64,000 nt of DNA from an uncultured Burkholderiales bacterium (GCA_903876885.1 CAIRBP010000004.1:62001-126000), one strand, 5' to 3'. Counted from the first letter of the stretch, positions 28,414 through 37,592 are shown. The notes: generated from the letters alone by a model not told the origin. Numbers and translations: made by a program.

Positions 28414-28874
28414 CCGAAGATTGTCGTAGGTAACAATGAAAGATTTATGACTTTAAGCATTTTGAGCACCAATCAACAGTGATTGCCCGGAAATTGCGCT
28501 CTCAATTGAGGCTTTAAACAGAAAGAAACGGCGAGCCAAGAACTTAGAATTTTCGCTGGAGCAAAAGACTTTGCAAGAAAATTCAGAATGCACTTGCAGA
28601 ATGTTAATACTATTTTAGTATAAATAAATCATTACTTGTAATCTGTTTAATTCGCAATTTCCTGAATAGTCACAAATGATTACCCTTGCTGGTAAAGGAT
28701 TACCCTGATTTTTGACACAAATTATTCACTAAAGTGGGATAATCAAAGGTCGTAGTAGGGTCCCGTGCTTGAAGCCCTGCATCTGTAATCAGAAAATGAC
28801 CTGTCCTAAGTTTTGTCCATAAAAAAGTCAATTCCGCTAGGGCAATCGAACACCCTATTTTATTGGAGCCTCGC
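28414..28874. other. 461-base intergenic region between the porin and the aminotransferase
   Basis: No credible reading frame. GATTACCCT occurs as a direct repeat at 28678-28686 and 28698-28706, start to start 20 bases (two helical turns), with GGTAA at 28691-28695 making short dyads with it. A TTGACA hexamer follows at 28712-28717 and GATAAT at 28738-28743, a longer spacing (20) than a standard promoter. No known riboswitch was recognised in the ~130-base leader after it. Confidence 0.5.
28678..28743 (+). promoter_or_regulatory. possible promoter with paired activator-type repeats
   Basis: Two GATTACCCT repeats on the same face of the helix lie immediately upstream of TTGACA (28712-28717). 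The -10-like GATAAT is at 28738-28743, with a 20-base spacer that would be poor for a plain sigma-70 promoter but could suit an activated one. It would drive the aminotransferase gene with a leader of about 125 bases. Confidence 0.35.
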
Positions 28875-30038
28875 ATGCCAGGATTACTGCCACAAGTTGA
28901 CCCAGATGGATTACTGGAATATTCCGTAGTTTATACGGACCGCTCATTGAACCACATGTCCAAGAGCTTTCAAGGGGTAATGAAGAAAATTTCTCAAATC
29001 CTCAAAACTGTCTACAACGCTCACTCCAGCGTACTAGTCCCCGGAAGTGGGACCTTTGGAATGGAAGCCGTTGCGAGACAATTTGCAACCAACAAGCGTT
29101 GCTTGGTAATTCGCAACGGATGGTTCAGCTACCGTTGGACTCAAATATTCGAAATGGGCAACATCCCAGCTTCATGCACTGTACTCAAAGCCCGCAGAAA
29201 CAAACCCGGCTCTCAAGAACCTTTTAGTCCAGTGCCTGTCGCTGAGGCCGTGAAAACGATTCTTAGCGAAAAACCTGATGTCGTTTTTGCTCCTCATGTG
29301 GAGACATCTTGCGGGATGATTCTTCCTGACGACTACATCAAAGAATTAACGCAAGCTGTTCACAGCTACGGAGGCCTATTCGTTCTTGACTGTATCGCCT
29401 CAGGTGCCATGTGGGTTGATACCAAAGAAACAGGCGTTGATGTTCTAATCTCCGCTCCACAAAAAGGCTGGAGCAGCTCGCCTTGCTGTGCAATGATTGT
29501 GCTCAGTGAGCACGCAAGAAAGGCAATCGATCAAACTACCAGTACCAGCTTTGCCTGTGATCTAAAGAAATGGCTCCAAATCATGGAGACTTATGAATCC
29601 GGTGCTCACGCTTATCACAGCACCATGCCAACTGATGCACTTGTTCGCCTTTGCGCAGTGATGGAAGAGTCTCAGGCGCTTGGCTTCAAGAAACTCAAAG
29701 ACGCGCAAATTGAAATGGGACTTAAGATTCGTGCAACACTTGAAAAACATGGCTTCAAAAGTGTTGCCAGCAAAGAGTTTCAAGCTCCTGGTGTAGTTGT
29801 AAGCTATACAACAGATCCAGAGATTCAGTCTAGTAAAAAATTCTTAGCAGAAGGTCTGCAAACTGCCGCTGGAGTTCCCCTTCAATGTGATGAGGGCAGT
29901 GACTTTATGAGCTTTAGACTTGGACTTTTTGGATTAGAGAAGCTTCAACACGTAGACAGAACTGTTCGCTTATTTGAGCAGGCTGTTGAGCGTATCACCC
30001 CAAAACAAACCACAAAAGCTGAAGCTGTTCACTCCTGA
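28875..30038 (+). CDS. class V aminotransferase (alanine/serine-glyoxylate type)
   Basis: A 387-residue PLP enzyme. GSGTFGMEAVARQF (~57-70) is the cofactor phosphate loop, VLDCIASGAMWVD holds the aspartate that contacts the pyridine nitrogen, and SAPQKGWSSSPC holds the PLP lysine (K197). The start at ATG 28875 is preferred over TTG at 28863 because a GGAG lies 6-9 bases before the ATG. Relatives transfer amino groups from alanine or serine to glyoxylate or related oxo acids. A strong terminator follows, then the second IorAB-type hydroxylase. Confidence 0.9.
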   Translation: MPGLLPQVDPDGLLEYSVVYTDRSLNHMSKSFQGVMKKISQILKTVYNAHSSVLVPGSGTFGMEAVARQFATNKRCLVIRNGWFSYRWTQIFEMGNIPASCTVLKARRNKPGSQEPFSPVPVAEAVKTILSEKPDVVFAPHVETSCGMILPDDYIKELTQAVHSYGGLFVLDCIASGAMWVDTKETGVDVLISAPQKGWSSSPCCAMIVLSEHARKAIDQTTSTSFACDLKKWLQIMETYESGAHAYHSTMPTDALVRLCAVMEESQALGFKKLKDAQIEMGLKIRATLEKHGFKSVASKEFQAPGVVVSYTTDPEIQSSKKFLAEGLQTAAGVPLQCDEGSDFMSFRLGLFGLEKLQHVDRTVRLFEQAVERITPKQTTKAEAVHS

Positions 30039-30055
30039 TCTAAAGTACACCTGAA

Positions 30056-30093
30056 CAAAAGCCCCTGGACTGAAATAGTTTTGGGGCTTTTTT
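30056..30093 (+). terminator. rho-independent terminator after the aminotransferase gene
   Basis: AAAAGCCCC and GGGGCTTTTT flank a 17-base loop (stem arms about 30057-30065 and 30083-30093), ending in six T. It lies 18 bases past the stop and 41 bases before the next gene, so the hydroxylase below needs its own promoter or read-through. Confidence 0.85.
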
Positions 30094-30133
30094 CAATCCG
30101 CATTATCAACTCCCAGTTTATGGAAAATTAATT

Positions 30134-30604
30134 ATGGCTCAATCAATCAAATTAAAGGTTAACGGCGCTGAGGTATCCATCTCTTTTAGCGATCCCGAAA
30201 TGCCTCTTCTTTACGCACTTCGCAATGAACTCAACTTGAAGGGCCCGCGATTTGGTTGTGGACTTGGACAGTGCGGAAGCTGCACAGTGCACGTCAACGG
30301 AGAGGCTGTGCGCTCCTGTGTTTTCCCGGTATCCGCAGCGAAGGGTACAACAATCACTACTCTAGAGGGTCTGGGGAACTCGTCAAAGCCAGATGTAATC
30401 CAACAAGCCTTCATAGATGAGCAAGCCGCTCAGTGTGGATACTGCATTAACGGTATGGTTATGCAGGCTAAAGCGCTTTTAAATAAAAACAAAAAACCCA
30501 CAGAGAGTCAAATCAAAGAGGCCCTAGGAAACAATTTGTGCCGATGCGGAACGCATCAACGGATTGTTCGTGCAGTGCAAAGAGCGTCAGCTCAACTGGT
30601 CTAA
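30134..30604 (+). CDS. IorA-type [2Fe-2S] subunit, second copy
   Basis: A 156-residue ferredoxin-like subunit close to the family core length. Cluster cysteines are in FGCGLGQCGSCTVHV plus VRSC, and in QCGYCINGMV plus LCRCGTHQR. It is the electron-transfer partner of the molybdenum subunit encoded 11 bases downstream. It is a paralogue of 24752-25282. Confidence 0.95.
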   Translation: MAQSIKLKVNGAEVSISFSDPEMPLLYALRNELNLKGPRFGCGLGQCGSCTVHVNGEAVRSCVFPVSAAKGTTITTLEGLGNSSKPDVIQQAFIDEQAAQCGYCINGMVMQAKALLNKNKKPTESQIKEALGNNLCRCGTHQRIVRAVQRASAQLV

Positions 30605-30615
30605 GGGAGTTAAAA

Positions 30616-32877
30616 ATGAATATTATTACAAGCACCAAATCCACTTTGTCTTCAGTTTCTGAGACATCGGTTTCGCGACGCAATATTTTGCGCGGCGTAA
30701 GCTCATTAGTAGTTAGCTTCACGTTCTCACCCTTCATTGAGAGTGCAGTTGCACAAAACACCGCCGGCCTAGGCAAACCCAAATCAGTAGCTCTTGATGA
30801 GGTTGAGGGCTTTGTAGCTGTTAATTCCGATGGGACTGTAACTATTTTTTCAGGCAAAGTAGATCTTGGTACGGGCGTACGTACTGCTATGAGTCAAATC
30901 GCTGCAGAGGAACTTGATGTTCCACTCGCAAAAATTAACGTAATACAAGGAGATACCTTACTCACTCCCGACCAAGGTCCAACCTTCGGTAGCTTATCCA
31001 TTCAAATAGGTGGAATGCAAATTAGACAGGCTTGTGCAACTGCTCGCGAGGCACTTAAATCACAAGCTGCTAAACAGTGGAACCTAACACCCCAAGAAAT
31101 CCAGACCAAGGACGGTGAATGCCGCGTACAAGACAAGTCCATCAGCTATGTGGCCTTAGTTGGGCAACAACCCCTTAGCTTGAAATCTGATCCTAAGGCT
31201 ACTTTAAAAAATCCTTCCACCTACAGCGTAGTCGGCAAGTCGGTTCCAAGGCTGGATATCCCGGCAAAACTCACAGGAGAATTTACATACATACATGACT
31301 TTAAATTGCCAGGCATGCTACATGCCCGTGTGGTTCGTCCTCCCGCTGTCCACGCGAACCTAATATCATTTGATGATTCACAAGTTAAAACCATACCTGG
31401 ATTCGTTCAAATTGTCAGAGACGGTAATTTCCTTGCAGTAGTCTGCACCGATGAGTGGGCAGCCATTAAAGGCAGCAAAAAGCTTAAGACCAAATGGTCT
31501 GAGTGGGCTGGCTTACCTGAGCAAAAAGAATTATGGAACTACGTTCGCAACTCTAAAGTAGCAAGTGTCGATCAACTTCAAAAGGTAGGTGACGTTGCAC
31601 AAGTTAATCTTGAGGGTGCCAACACCATCCAAGCCACTTACGATTTTGCCGTACATACCCATGGATCGATTGGTCCTTCCTGTGCCGTAGCAGCTTGGGA
31701 GAACGGAGTCGTTACGTGTTGGAACGCCTCCCAACAAACTCACCTCTTGCGCAAGCAACTAGCTCAGATGCTAAAGCTATCTGACGATCAAGTACGCTGC
31801 ATCTACATTGACGGTGCGGGTTGCTACGGACGTAATGGACACGAAGACGCTGCAGCGGATGCCGTGTTGATCTCTAAACACGTTGGTAAACCCGTTCGAG
31901 TTCAATGGTCCAGAGCTGATGAGCACGGGTGGGATCCAAAGGGCCCTCCTTCGCTTTATGATTTCAAGGCTTCTTTAGACAAGGAAGGTAAGGTGTTGGC
32001 CTGGGAGTCCGATGCATTCATGGCAGAGAGACCTAAACAAATATCGGTAACTCTCTTAGCAGCAGACCTTGCAGAACTACCAAGAGAAGTGCCTCACCCG
32101 GGTAATATTCAAAATTCACTTGCTATTCAATACAAGCTGCCCAATATTAGAGCCTCCGCTCACTATGTAGAGAACACTCCTTTCAGACCAGGATGGATAC
32201 GCACCCCTGGAAGAATGCAAAATACTTATGGCAACGAATGTTTCCTAGATGAGCTAGCGGTTCAAGCTAATGCCGATCCTTTTGAATTTAGGTTGAAATA
32301 CCTTGATGATCCAAGAGGAGCTGAATGTATTCAACGCGTAATGAAGTTGGCTAATTGGAAGAGTTCGCCGTCTCACTCCAAAACCAACCGAGTGGGTGAC
32401 GTTGTAAAGGGTCGCGGAGTTTCGTACATTAAGTATGAGCTGGTTAGAACCTATATCGCAGTTGTTGCTGATATTGAGCTCAACACCAAGACCGGAGTTG
32501 TCAAAGTTAGCAAGTTCTACGTTGCACATGATTGCGGTCAGATCATCAATCCTGATGGCTTAAGGAACCAAATCGATGGAAATATCATCCAAACCGTTAG
32601 TAGAACACTTTTGGAGGAAGTTAAATTTACCCGCTCAGCAATTACCAGCCTAGACTGGAGTACTTATCCGATCATCAAATTCCCGCAAGTGCCTTCCATT
32701 GAAATTGATCTGATTGATCGACCCAATGAAAAACCTTGGGGTGCAGGTGAACCAGCGGCAGCTGTAGTTCCGTCAGCAATTGCAAATGCAATTTTTGATG
32801 CCGCAGGTATCAGGATGCGTTCTGTACCCATTACACCGCAGAAAGTAATGCAAGCTCTGAAGTCAAAGCAAGCTTGA
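30616..32877 (+). CDS. IorB-type molybdopterin subunit, second copy
   Basis: A 753-residue protein. The ATG at 30616 follows GGGAG (30605-30609) and gives a Tat leader (ETSVSRRNILRGVSSLVVSF, ~16-35); the longer frame from 30538 overlaps the Fe-S gene and is rejected. Blocks include KVDLGTGVRTAMSQIAAEEL, DGAGCYGRNGHEDAAADAVL and the C-terminal WGAGEPAAAVVPSAI with the catalytic glutamate. It is a periplasmic xanthine-dehydrogenase-family hydroxylase, substrate unknown. It differs clearly from the copy at 22504-24738 (for example TFGSLSIQIGG in place of ATGGSRGIRES), so the two likely act on different compounds. Confidence 0.93.
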   Translation: MNIITSTKSTLSSVSETSVSRRNILRGVSSLVVSFTFSPFIESAVAQNTAGLGKPKSVALDEVEGFVAVNSDGTVTIFSGKVDLGTGVRTAMSQIAAEELDVPLAKINVIQGDTLLTPDQGPTFGSLSIQIGGMQIRQACATAREALKSQAAKQWNLTPQEIQTKDGECRVQDKSISYVALVGQQPLSLKSDPKATLKNPSTYSVVGKSVPRLDIPAKLTGEFTYIHDFKLPGMLHARVVRPPAVHANLISFDDSQVKTIPGFVQIVRDGNFLAVVCTDEWAAIKGSKKLKTKWSEWAGLPEQKELWNYVRNSKVASVDQLQKVGDVAQVNLEGANTIQATYDFAVHTHGSIGPSCAVAAWENGVVTCWNASQQTHLLRKQLAQMLKLSDDQVRCIYIDGAGCYGRNGHEDAAADAVLISKHVGKPVRVQWSRADEHGWDPKGPPSLYDFKASLDKEGKVLAWESDAFMAERPKQISVTLLAADLAELPREVPHPGNIQNSLAIQYKLPNIRASAHYVENTPFRPGWIRTPGRMQNTYGNECFLDELAVQANADPFEFRLKYLDDPRGAECIQRVMKLANWKSSPSHSKTNRVGDVVKGRGVSYIKYELVRTYIAVVADIELNTKTGVVKVSKFYVAHDCGQIINPDGLRNQIDGNIIQTVSRTLLEEVKFTRSAITSLDWSTYPIIKFPQVPSIEIDLIDRPNEKPWGAGEPAAAVVPSAIANAIFDAAGIRMRSVPITPQKVMQALKSKQA

Positions 32878-32907
32878 AAATTTGTAAAGACTAATTGCGG
32901 AATAAAT

Positions 32908-32946
32908 GAAAAAGCCACATACTCCAAAGAGTTTGTGGCTTTTTTC
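32908..32946 (+). terminator. rho-independent terminator after the second IorAB-type operon
   Basis: AAAAAGCCACA-ACTC and GAGT-TGTGGCTTTTTT form a long stem (arms about 32909-32924 and 32930-32946) with a short loop and a T6 end. It lies 31 bases past the stop. Confidence 0.88.
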
Positions 32947-32996
32947 TTGTTGGTATAAGCGATGAAGCTTATGGGTAGATTTATTTAATTTTCAGA

Positions 32997-33332
32997 TCAC
33001 TTGACCCGTTGATTCATAGCACCTCTAAATTGACCGCCACGCTCAATTTCCAGTTCTGAATAATCTAAGTTTCCTGAGACTTTACCGGTACTGTGAATCA
33101 GTAAGTGATGCTGACAAGAGATTTCTTCGTGCAATTCACCGTAGACGTCCATCTCTCGAGCTTTGACTTTTCCGGAGACATGCCCAGCACGACCGATTTG
33201 TAGGTCATCGGCAACGAGTTCACCGCTGACCTTGCCGTGAATGGTTACTTTACCAGGCGCAGCGATTGAGCCTGTAAACACAACACCTTCACCAATAAAC
33301 AAATTATTTTTAACGGGATCCATATCAGCCAT
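32997..33332 (-). CDS. bactofilin (polymer-forming cytoskeletal protein)
   Basis: A 111-residue protein consisting almost only of the bactofilin beta-helix: NNLFIGEGVVFTGSIAAPGK, then regularly spaced turns IHGKVSGELVADDLQIG, HVSGKVKAREMDVYGELHEE. Bactofilins self-assemble into filaments that scaffold cell-wall or stalk proteins. It is short, with little N- or C-terminal tail. It is single-gene by context. Confidence 0.9.
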   Translation of the reverse strand: MADMDPVKNNLFIGEGVVFTGSIAAPGKVTIHGKVSGELVADDLQIGRAGHVSGKVKAREMDVYGELHEEISCQHHLLIHSTGKVSGNLDYSELEIERGGQFRGAMNQRVK

Positions 33333-33460
33333 ACTAAAGCCTCACTTAATGATTGCGATAATTATACGAAATATTCAGAGTTATTCAAAAAACTGTTGTC
33401 GTATGAAAGGGTTAGAGAGTTAATTTAGCCTAAAAGATTAGGTTTTAGGGCTAAAAAAGA

Positions 33461-33754
33461 CTAGGCGCCCTCAATAATTCGTATATCTCGAACAACGTTA
33501 CCGGTCCCAAGAGCCTTTAAGGCCTCTTGATAACCTGGGCTAGCGTAAGCCGCCTCAGCGTGGGCAACGCTTTCAAACTCAATTAAAACAGTGCGCTGTA
33601 ATAATCCTTCTTCTTTTGCAAAGGCTGGAATGCCTCGGGCCAGGAACTTCCCACCCATCGCAGTCAATGCTGGGCTGGCCAACTTCCCGTAAGCCGCTAG
33701 GGCGTCAGGGTTTGTGATAGAGCGGTAAGTACTGACCCAATAAGCTTTAGGCAT
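33461..33754 (-). CDS. DUF1330 family small protein
   Basis: A 97-residue protein matching DUF1330: KAYWVSTYRSITNPDALAAY at the start, then FLARG and TVLIEFESVAHAEAAYASPG (about 54-73), a ferredoxin-like alpha/beta barrel fold. Function unknown. It is divergent from the exported CMD-family gene, with 47 bases between the starts. Confidence 0.88.
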   Translation of the reverse strand: MPKAYWVSTYRSITNPDALAAYGKLASPALTAMGGKFLARGIPAFAKEEGLLQRTVLIEFESVAHAEAAYASPGYQEALKALGTGNVVRDIRIIEGA

Positions 33755-33801
33755 GCGATGATCTCCAAGTAAACTGTTGCCAATGATAGCAAGGAGTAGC
33801 G

Positions 33802-34515
33802 ATGTTTAATGATGAAACTAAGACAAACCCTGACCAAAAGTGCATTAATTACACTTACAAGAGAAATTTATGGGCTACCCCTTTCCTGGCCCACTTACTT
33901 TGCTTTTTTGCAAGTTTTCTCACGATCCAACACGCTCTGGCCCAAGAAGATTTGAGACGATTTAAGCTCCTAAAGGCGGAAGAGCTCTCAGCAGAGCAAG
34001 CCACCCTTGCCCAATCCATTCGCAGTGGGCCCAGATCAAGCACTGGAAGCACTGCCACTCAGCCCAATACCCCTCTTGGAAGCCCTTTTAACGTTTGGCT
34101 TCGTAGTCCAGAGATGGGCGATATTATCCAAAAACTAGGATCTCAAATTCGTTTTGGTAGCTCTTTGCCGACAAAACTAAATGAATTTGCAATTCTAATT
34201 ACCGCCCAGCACTGGGGGGCACAGTATGAGTGGTTTGCGCATCACAGGCTTGCATTAAAGGCGGGGCTTAATCCCGAAATCGCGGAGGCATTAAAAAATA
34301 ATAAAAGACCTTCAAACATGTCACCAGATGAGGAGGCCGTGTACGATTTCTCTACAGAATTACATCAAACACATTTCGTGAGTGATAAAACCTACAAACA
34401 AACTTTGAGTATCTTTGGAGAAAAAGGCGTTGTCGATTTAATCGCCGTCAATGGATACTATGATTTAGTTTCAATGACTTTGAATGTAGACCGAACACCC
34501 ATTCCTAATAACTAA
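33802..34515 (+). CDS. exported carboxymuconolactone decarboxylase-family protein
   Basis: A 237-residue protein with a long N-region then hydrophobic segment (NLWATPFLAHLLCFFASFLT, ~23-42) ending near ALAQ-ED, so it is likely periplasmic. The CMD/AhpD-like core follows: PFNVWLRSPEMGD, LPTKLNEFAILITAQHWGAQYEWFAHHRLALKAGL. The AhpD CxxC is absent, leaving a histidine-rich site (QYEWFAHHR). It is a paralogue of 56574-57263. The reaction is unknown. An in-frame ATG at 33871 would give a shorter leader and cannot be excluded. Confidence 0.82.
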   Translation: MFNDETKTNPDQKCINYTYKRNLWATPFLAHLLCFFASFLTIQHALAQEDLRRFKLLKAEELSAEQATLAQSIRSGPRSSTGSTATQPNTPLGSPFNVWLRSPEMGDIIQKLGSQIRFGSSLPTKLNEFAILITAQHWGAQYEWFAHHRLALKAGLNPEIAEALKNNKRPSNMSPDEEAVYDFSTELHQTHFVSDKTYKQTLSIFGEKGVVDLIAVNGYYDLVSMTLNVDRTPIPNN

Positions 34516-34553
34516 ACTCTAAAGTTAAAGAGTAACCAGAGGACTTCGCTCAC

Positions 34554-34599
34554 CCCTATTTCACTTCCCTATTTCACTACCCTATTTCACTTGCCTATT
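34554..34599. repeat. 13-bp tandem repeat overlapping the TPR gene stop
   Basis: CCCTATTTCACTT occurs three times in a row with one change (34554-34566, 34567-34579, 34580-34592) and then a seven-base partial copy. The third unit supplies the TGA stop of the TPR gene on the minus strand. Slippage here could shift the gene end. Confidence 0.85.
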
Positions 34600-36641
34600 A
34601 AACACAACATACCCCTTAAGTCCAGGGCCATTCGATCAAGCGGCTCCGCCCACTCATTAAAGGAAGTTTGTCTATAAATTTTGGCACTTGAATAGCCGTA
34701 CTGCGAGTCCTCAACCACTTGCCAGCGCCAATCAGACGTAAGGGGTACTACAACCCAGGTTTTAACTCCTAGTGCTGCTGCGAGATGAGCGGTAGTGTTG
34801 TCAATACTAATGACCAAATCACAACCGGATATTAATTGAGCTAATCCGTACAAGTCCTGTTCAGCATTCAGGTCTTTAATTTCTCCAACGCTGATACCTG
34901 TTCGTTCCAGGGTATTTTTGATCTCGTCGCGTACGTCTGAGTATTGCAAGCTAACCCAACTTATGGTGTTTGGCGGACCACCGTCCTGGCTCAAAGGAAG
35001 CAGTCGGTCTGTATTTAGAGTATCGAGCGAAGATTCATCCAAGCTCAAATGATTGATTAATTCACAAAGTGGAAGACTTCTTTTAGCTCCACTTTGGGGG
35101 TGTAAACTTTTCCAGGAAATGCCTATAACGAATTCGTTTCGTGTTTTATTCCTTATGCCTTTAGGGTGAAGGTACGGTTGAGACAAAGCATGAGCTAAGC
35201 GTGGACTCTTTACCCCGTCAAGCATTTGATTCAATCGTCCCCACCTAGCCAAACTTCCTAGCGGTATGTGCGCATCAAAATCGGAATCACTTATGGATTC
35301 AGACTCAGAGATAAATTTAATAGTCGGATATGATTCGCGGAAAAGCTTAACAAGCCGGGCATCTACCCTGACAATTAAATCTTTTACGCAGGGTTTGATT
35401 AAGGGTAAAAATCGAACAAAATAAATATCATCTCCCACCCCTTGCTCATTCCAAACTAAAACACGTTCATACCCCTGGCTGGGTGCATATTTTTGTCCTT
35501 GTTCTTTCTCCTGCTCGAACTGGGTACCTTGGAGGTTCACAAAGGGCTCCCACATAGGTTTAGAAGTTTGAAGCACTTGGGAGGCGTATTCTGGGGTTGC
35601 CCACCTCCACTCATACTCTTCAAACCCATTTTCAAAACCTCCCTGCCCTAAGAGTAATAAGGCCTTATTCAAATGAGCTGTAGCAAAACCAGGTTGTAAG
35701 TCAATCGCAGATTGATAATGTATTAAGGCTTCCTTGAAACGGCCCATCTCTTTGTAAACATTTCCCAGGTTGGAGATGGCCTGAGGGTAATCAGGCTTTA
35801 ACCCAATAGCATTCCTGAAATCCGCAATAGCACTGTCCCATTGGTAGAGATATTTATAGATGTTACCCCTGTTGTTTAAAAGTTCTGGGTTGTTGGGGTC
35901 CAAGTCAATAGCTAGATTAAAACTGATAAGTGCATCCGCATTTTTATTAAGCTCAGTTTGAGCTAGACCACTCCCCTTTAAAGCGTCTACAACAGTCGAC
36001 TGAAGGTTTTGCGTGCTTGCGGCCTCTTTAAGTTTTAAAAACTCTACCAAAGCATTCTGTGCTCTGCCGATGCCGAGTAAAGTCCACGCTTTGTTTGACA
36101 TTCCCTCTAAAAAATTAGGAGTAGATTTCACAGCAAGCTCAAAAAAATCAACAGCAGACTCTAAGCGATTCAATTTAACGCTTGCTATGCCAGCGTTATT
36201 TAAAAGCATAGAGTGAGTGGGGTTTAACTGAATAGCTAGCTCATAACGGGTCATGGCTTCGCTGTCTCTGCCGAGCTCTAAAAATATATTACCCTGGTTG
36301 TACAAAGCCTCGAAGTGCTTAGGATCAAAATAGATACATGTTTCATAACACTTAACGGCTTCTTGCCAATTCGCTCTGACTTCGAATGCAAAACCTTTTA
36401 TGAAATAAAGTTCAGCATAAGTCTGAGACTTGGGGTGCTTTTGTAGGAACTCATCAACTAGCTTAAGGGCTGCGCCTGAATCGCCCTTTACACACATGGA
36501 TTTGGTAAGCCCTGCGAAAACTCGCTCATCGCTGGGGTAGTCTTCGAACAACTCTTTAAACAACTGAAAGGCGTTGTGAACATCACCGCTTGTAAGCAAA
36601 TTGGATGCTTTTGTAAGCGATTTTTCTAGATCGTTTAACAT
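34587..36641 (-). CDS. TPR protein with C-terminal glycosyltransferase-9-like domain
   Basis: A 684-residue cytoplasmic protein. About ten TPR units fill residues ~5-335 (for example YNQGNIFLELGRDSEAMTRY and NLGNVYKEMGRFKEALIHYQ). From ~385 comes a heptosyltransferase-like domain with WNEQGVGDDIYFVRFLPLI, FVIGISWKSLHP and SIDNTTAHLAAALGVKTWVV. The paired domains match the truncated gene at 1-1616. Proteins of this build are annotated as TPR glycosyltransferases, but activity is unproven. Upstream lies RIO kinase, 49 bases apart; the gene ends within a tandem repeat. Confidence 0.87.
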   Translation of the reverse strand: MLNDLEKSLTKASNLLTSGDVHNAFQLFKELFEDYPSDERVFAGLTKSMCVKGDSGAALKLVDEFLQKHPKSQTYAELYFIKGFAFEVRANWQEAVKCYETCIYFDPKHFEALYNQGNIFLELGRDSEAMTRYELAIQLNPTHSMLLNNAGIASVKLNRLESAVDFFELAVKSTPNFLEGMSNKAWTLLGIGRAQNALVEFLKLKEAASTQNLQSTVVDALKGSGLAQTELNKNADALISFNLAIDLDPNNPELLNNRGNIYKYLYQWDSAIADFRNAIGLKPDYPQAISNLGNVYKEMGRFKEALIHYQSAIDLQPGFATAHLNKALLLLGQGGFENGFEEYEWRWATPEYASQVLQTSKPMWEPFVNLQGTQFEQEKEQGQKYAPSQGYERVLVWNEQGVGDDIYFVRFLPLIKPCVKDLIVRVDARLVKLFRESYPTIKFISESESISDSDFDAHIPLGSLARWGRLNQMLDGVKSPRLAHALSQPYLHPKGIRNKTRNEFVIGISWKSLHPQSGAKRSLPLCELINHLSLDESSLDTLNTDRLLPLSQDGGPPNTISWVSLQYSDVRDEIKNTLERTGISVGEIKDLNAEQDLYGLAQLISGCDLVISIDNTTAHLAAALGVKTWVVVPLTSDWRWQVVEDSQYGYSSAKIYRQTSFNEWAEPLDRMALDLRGMLCLIGK

Positions 36642-36690
36642 CTTTAAAGTTAGTCCACGTCCTAAACTAGAGTCTTCGTACGATCAGGCT

Positions 36691-37554
36691 TTAAACGCGT
36701 TTGCTAGCATAGTGTGCTTTTAAACGCTCTCGCCTAGCATCCTCAGTGGATTTAGCATCATTGATTTCTCTGAATACACTTGTAAGGTCAGCCTTTCGCT
36801 CAACCGTTTTGAATCGACCGGTAAGAGGCGTCTCTGGTGTTAGTTCACCCCTTTGGTACAAGTCCCAAATCTCCGCGCCAAACTGAGTGGACAAAAGAGA
36901 TGGAGCAAATTGACCAAAAAAGATTCTTAAATTATTCACATCTCTCATCAACATCCGCTGTGCATGGTTATTACCTGCTGCGTCAACCGCCTGAGGCAAA
37001 TCAATAATTACAGGCCCATCTGCAGCCATCAAAATATTGAATTCAGATAAGTCAGCATGCACAATACCAGCGCACAGCATTTTGACAACTTCCTCTATCA
37101 ACATTGCGTGAGCCCAAAGCGCTTGCTCAGGGCTAAATTTTGAATCATTAAGGCGCGGTGCAGCGTCTCCGTTGGCATCCGTAATCAGCTCCATAAGAAG
37201 CACGCCTTCAAAAAAATTGTAGGGCTTGGGCACTCGTACTCCAGCATGAGCGAGTCTGTAAAGAGCGTCAACCTCTGCACTTTGCCAAGCCGCCTCCTGA
37301 GACTCACGTCCAAACTTAGTACCCTTTGCCATAGCACGGGCTTGCCGAGAGTTCTTCACTCTTCTATTCTCAGTGTAGTCAACCGCCTGTCTGAAACTTC
37401 GCTGAGTTGCTTCCTTGAAAACCTTGGCGCAACGTACATCATCTCCACAGCGCACAACATAGACCATGGCCTCTTTGCCACTCATCAATTGACGTATTAC
37501 GTCATCAATGATGCCCTCCTCAACAAGGGTTTGTAGACGACTTGGTGCTTTCAA
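36691..37554 (-). CDS. PA4780-type RIO1-like protein kinase
   Basis: A 287-residue kinase. K44 in RCAKVFKEAT is the ATP-anchoring lysine, the catalytic loop is H166ADLSEFNIL (D168, N173), and the metal-binding aspartate is D185 in VIIDLPQAVD. Length and the GKEAMVYVV glycine-poor loop fit the proteobacterial RIO family. It likely phosphorylates serine or acts as an ATPase in ribosome-related processes; no target is known. It sits between thioesterase and TPR genes on one strand. Confidence 0.93.
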   Translation of the reverse strand: MKAPSRLQTLVEEGIIDDVIRQLMSGKEAMVYVVRCGDDVRCAKVFKEATQRSFRQAVDYTENRRVKNSRQARAMAKGTKFGRESQEAAWQSAEVDALYRLAHAGVRVPKPYNFFEGVLLMELITDANGDAAPRLNDSKFSPEQALWAHAMLIEEVVKMLCAGIVHADLSEFNILMAADGPVIIDLPQAVDAAGNNHAQRMLMRDVNNLRIFFGQFAPSLLSTQFGAEIWDLYQRGELTPETPLTGRFKTVERKADLTSVFREINDAKSTEDARRERLKAHYASKRV

Positions 37555-37592
37555 CTTATTAGTCCTTTAAAAAAAGAGATGAATCAGCTTAA

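Noticed and set aside
28743..28870. Riboswitch in the aminotransferase leader
   Set aside because: The leader was read for glycine, SAM and thiamine-type cores and no convincing one was recognised.
34554..34599. Possible CRISPR-like repeats
   Set aside because: The units are 13 bases and directly adjacent with no spacers, so it is a simple tandem repeat.
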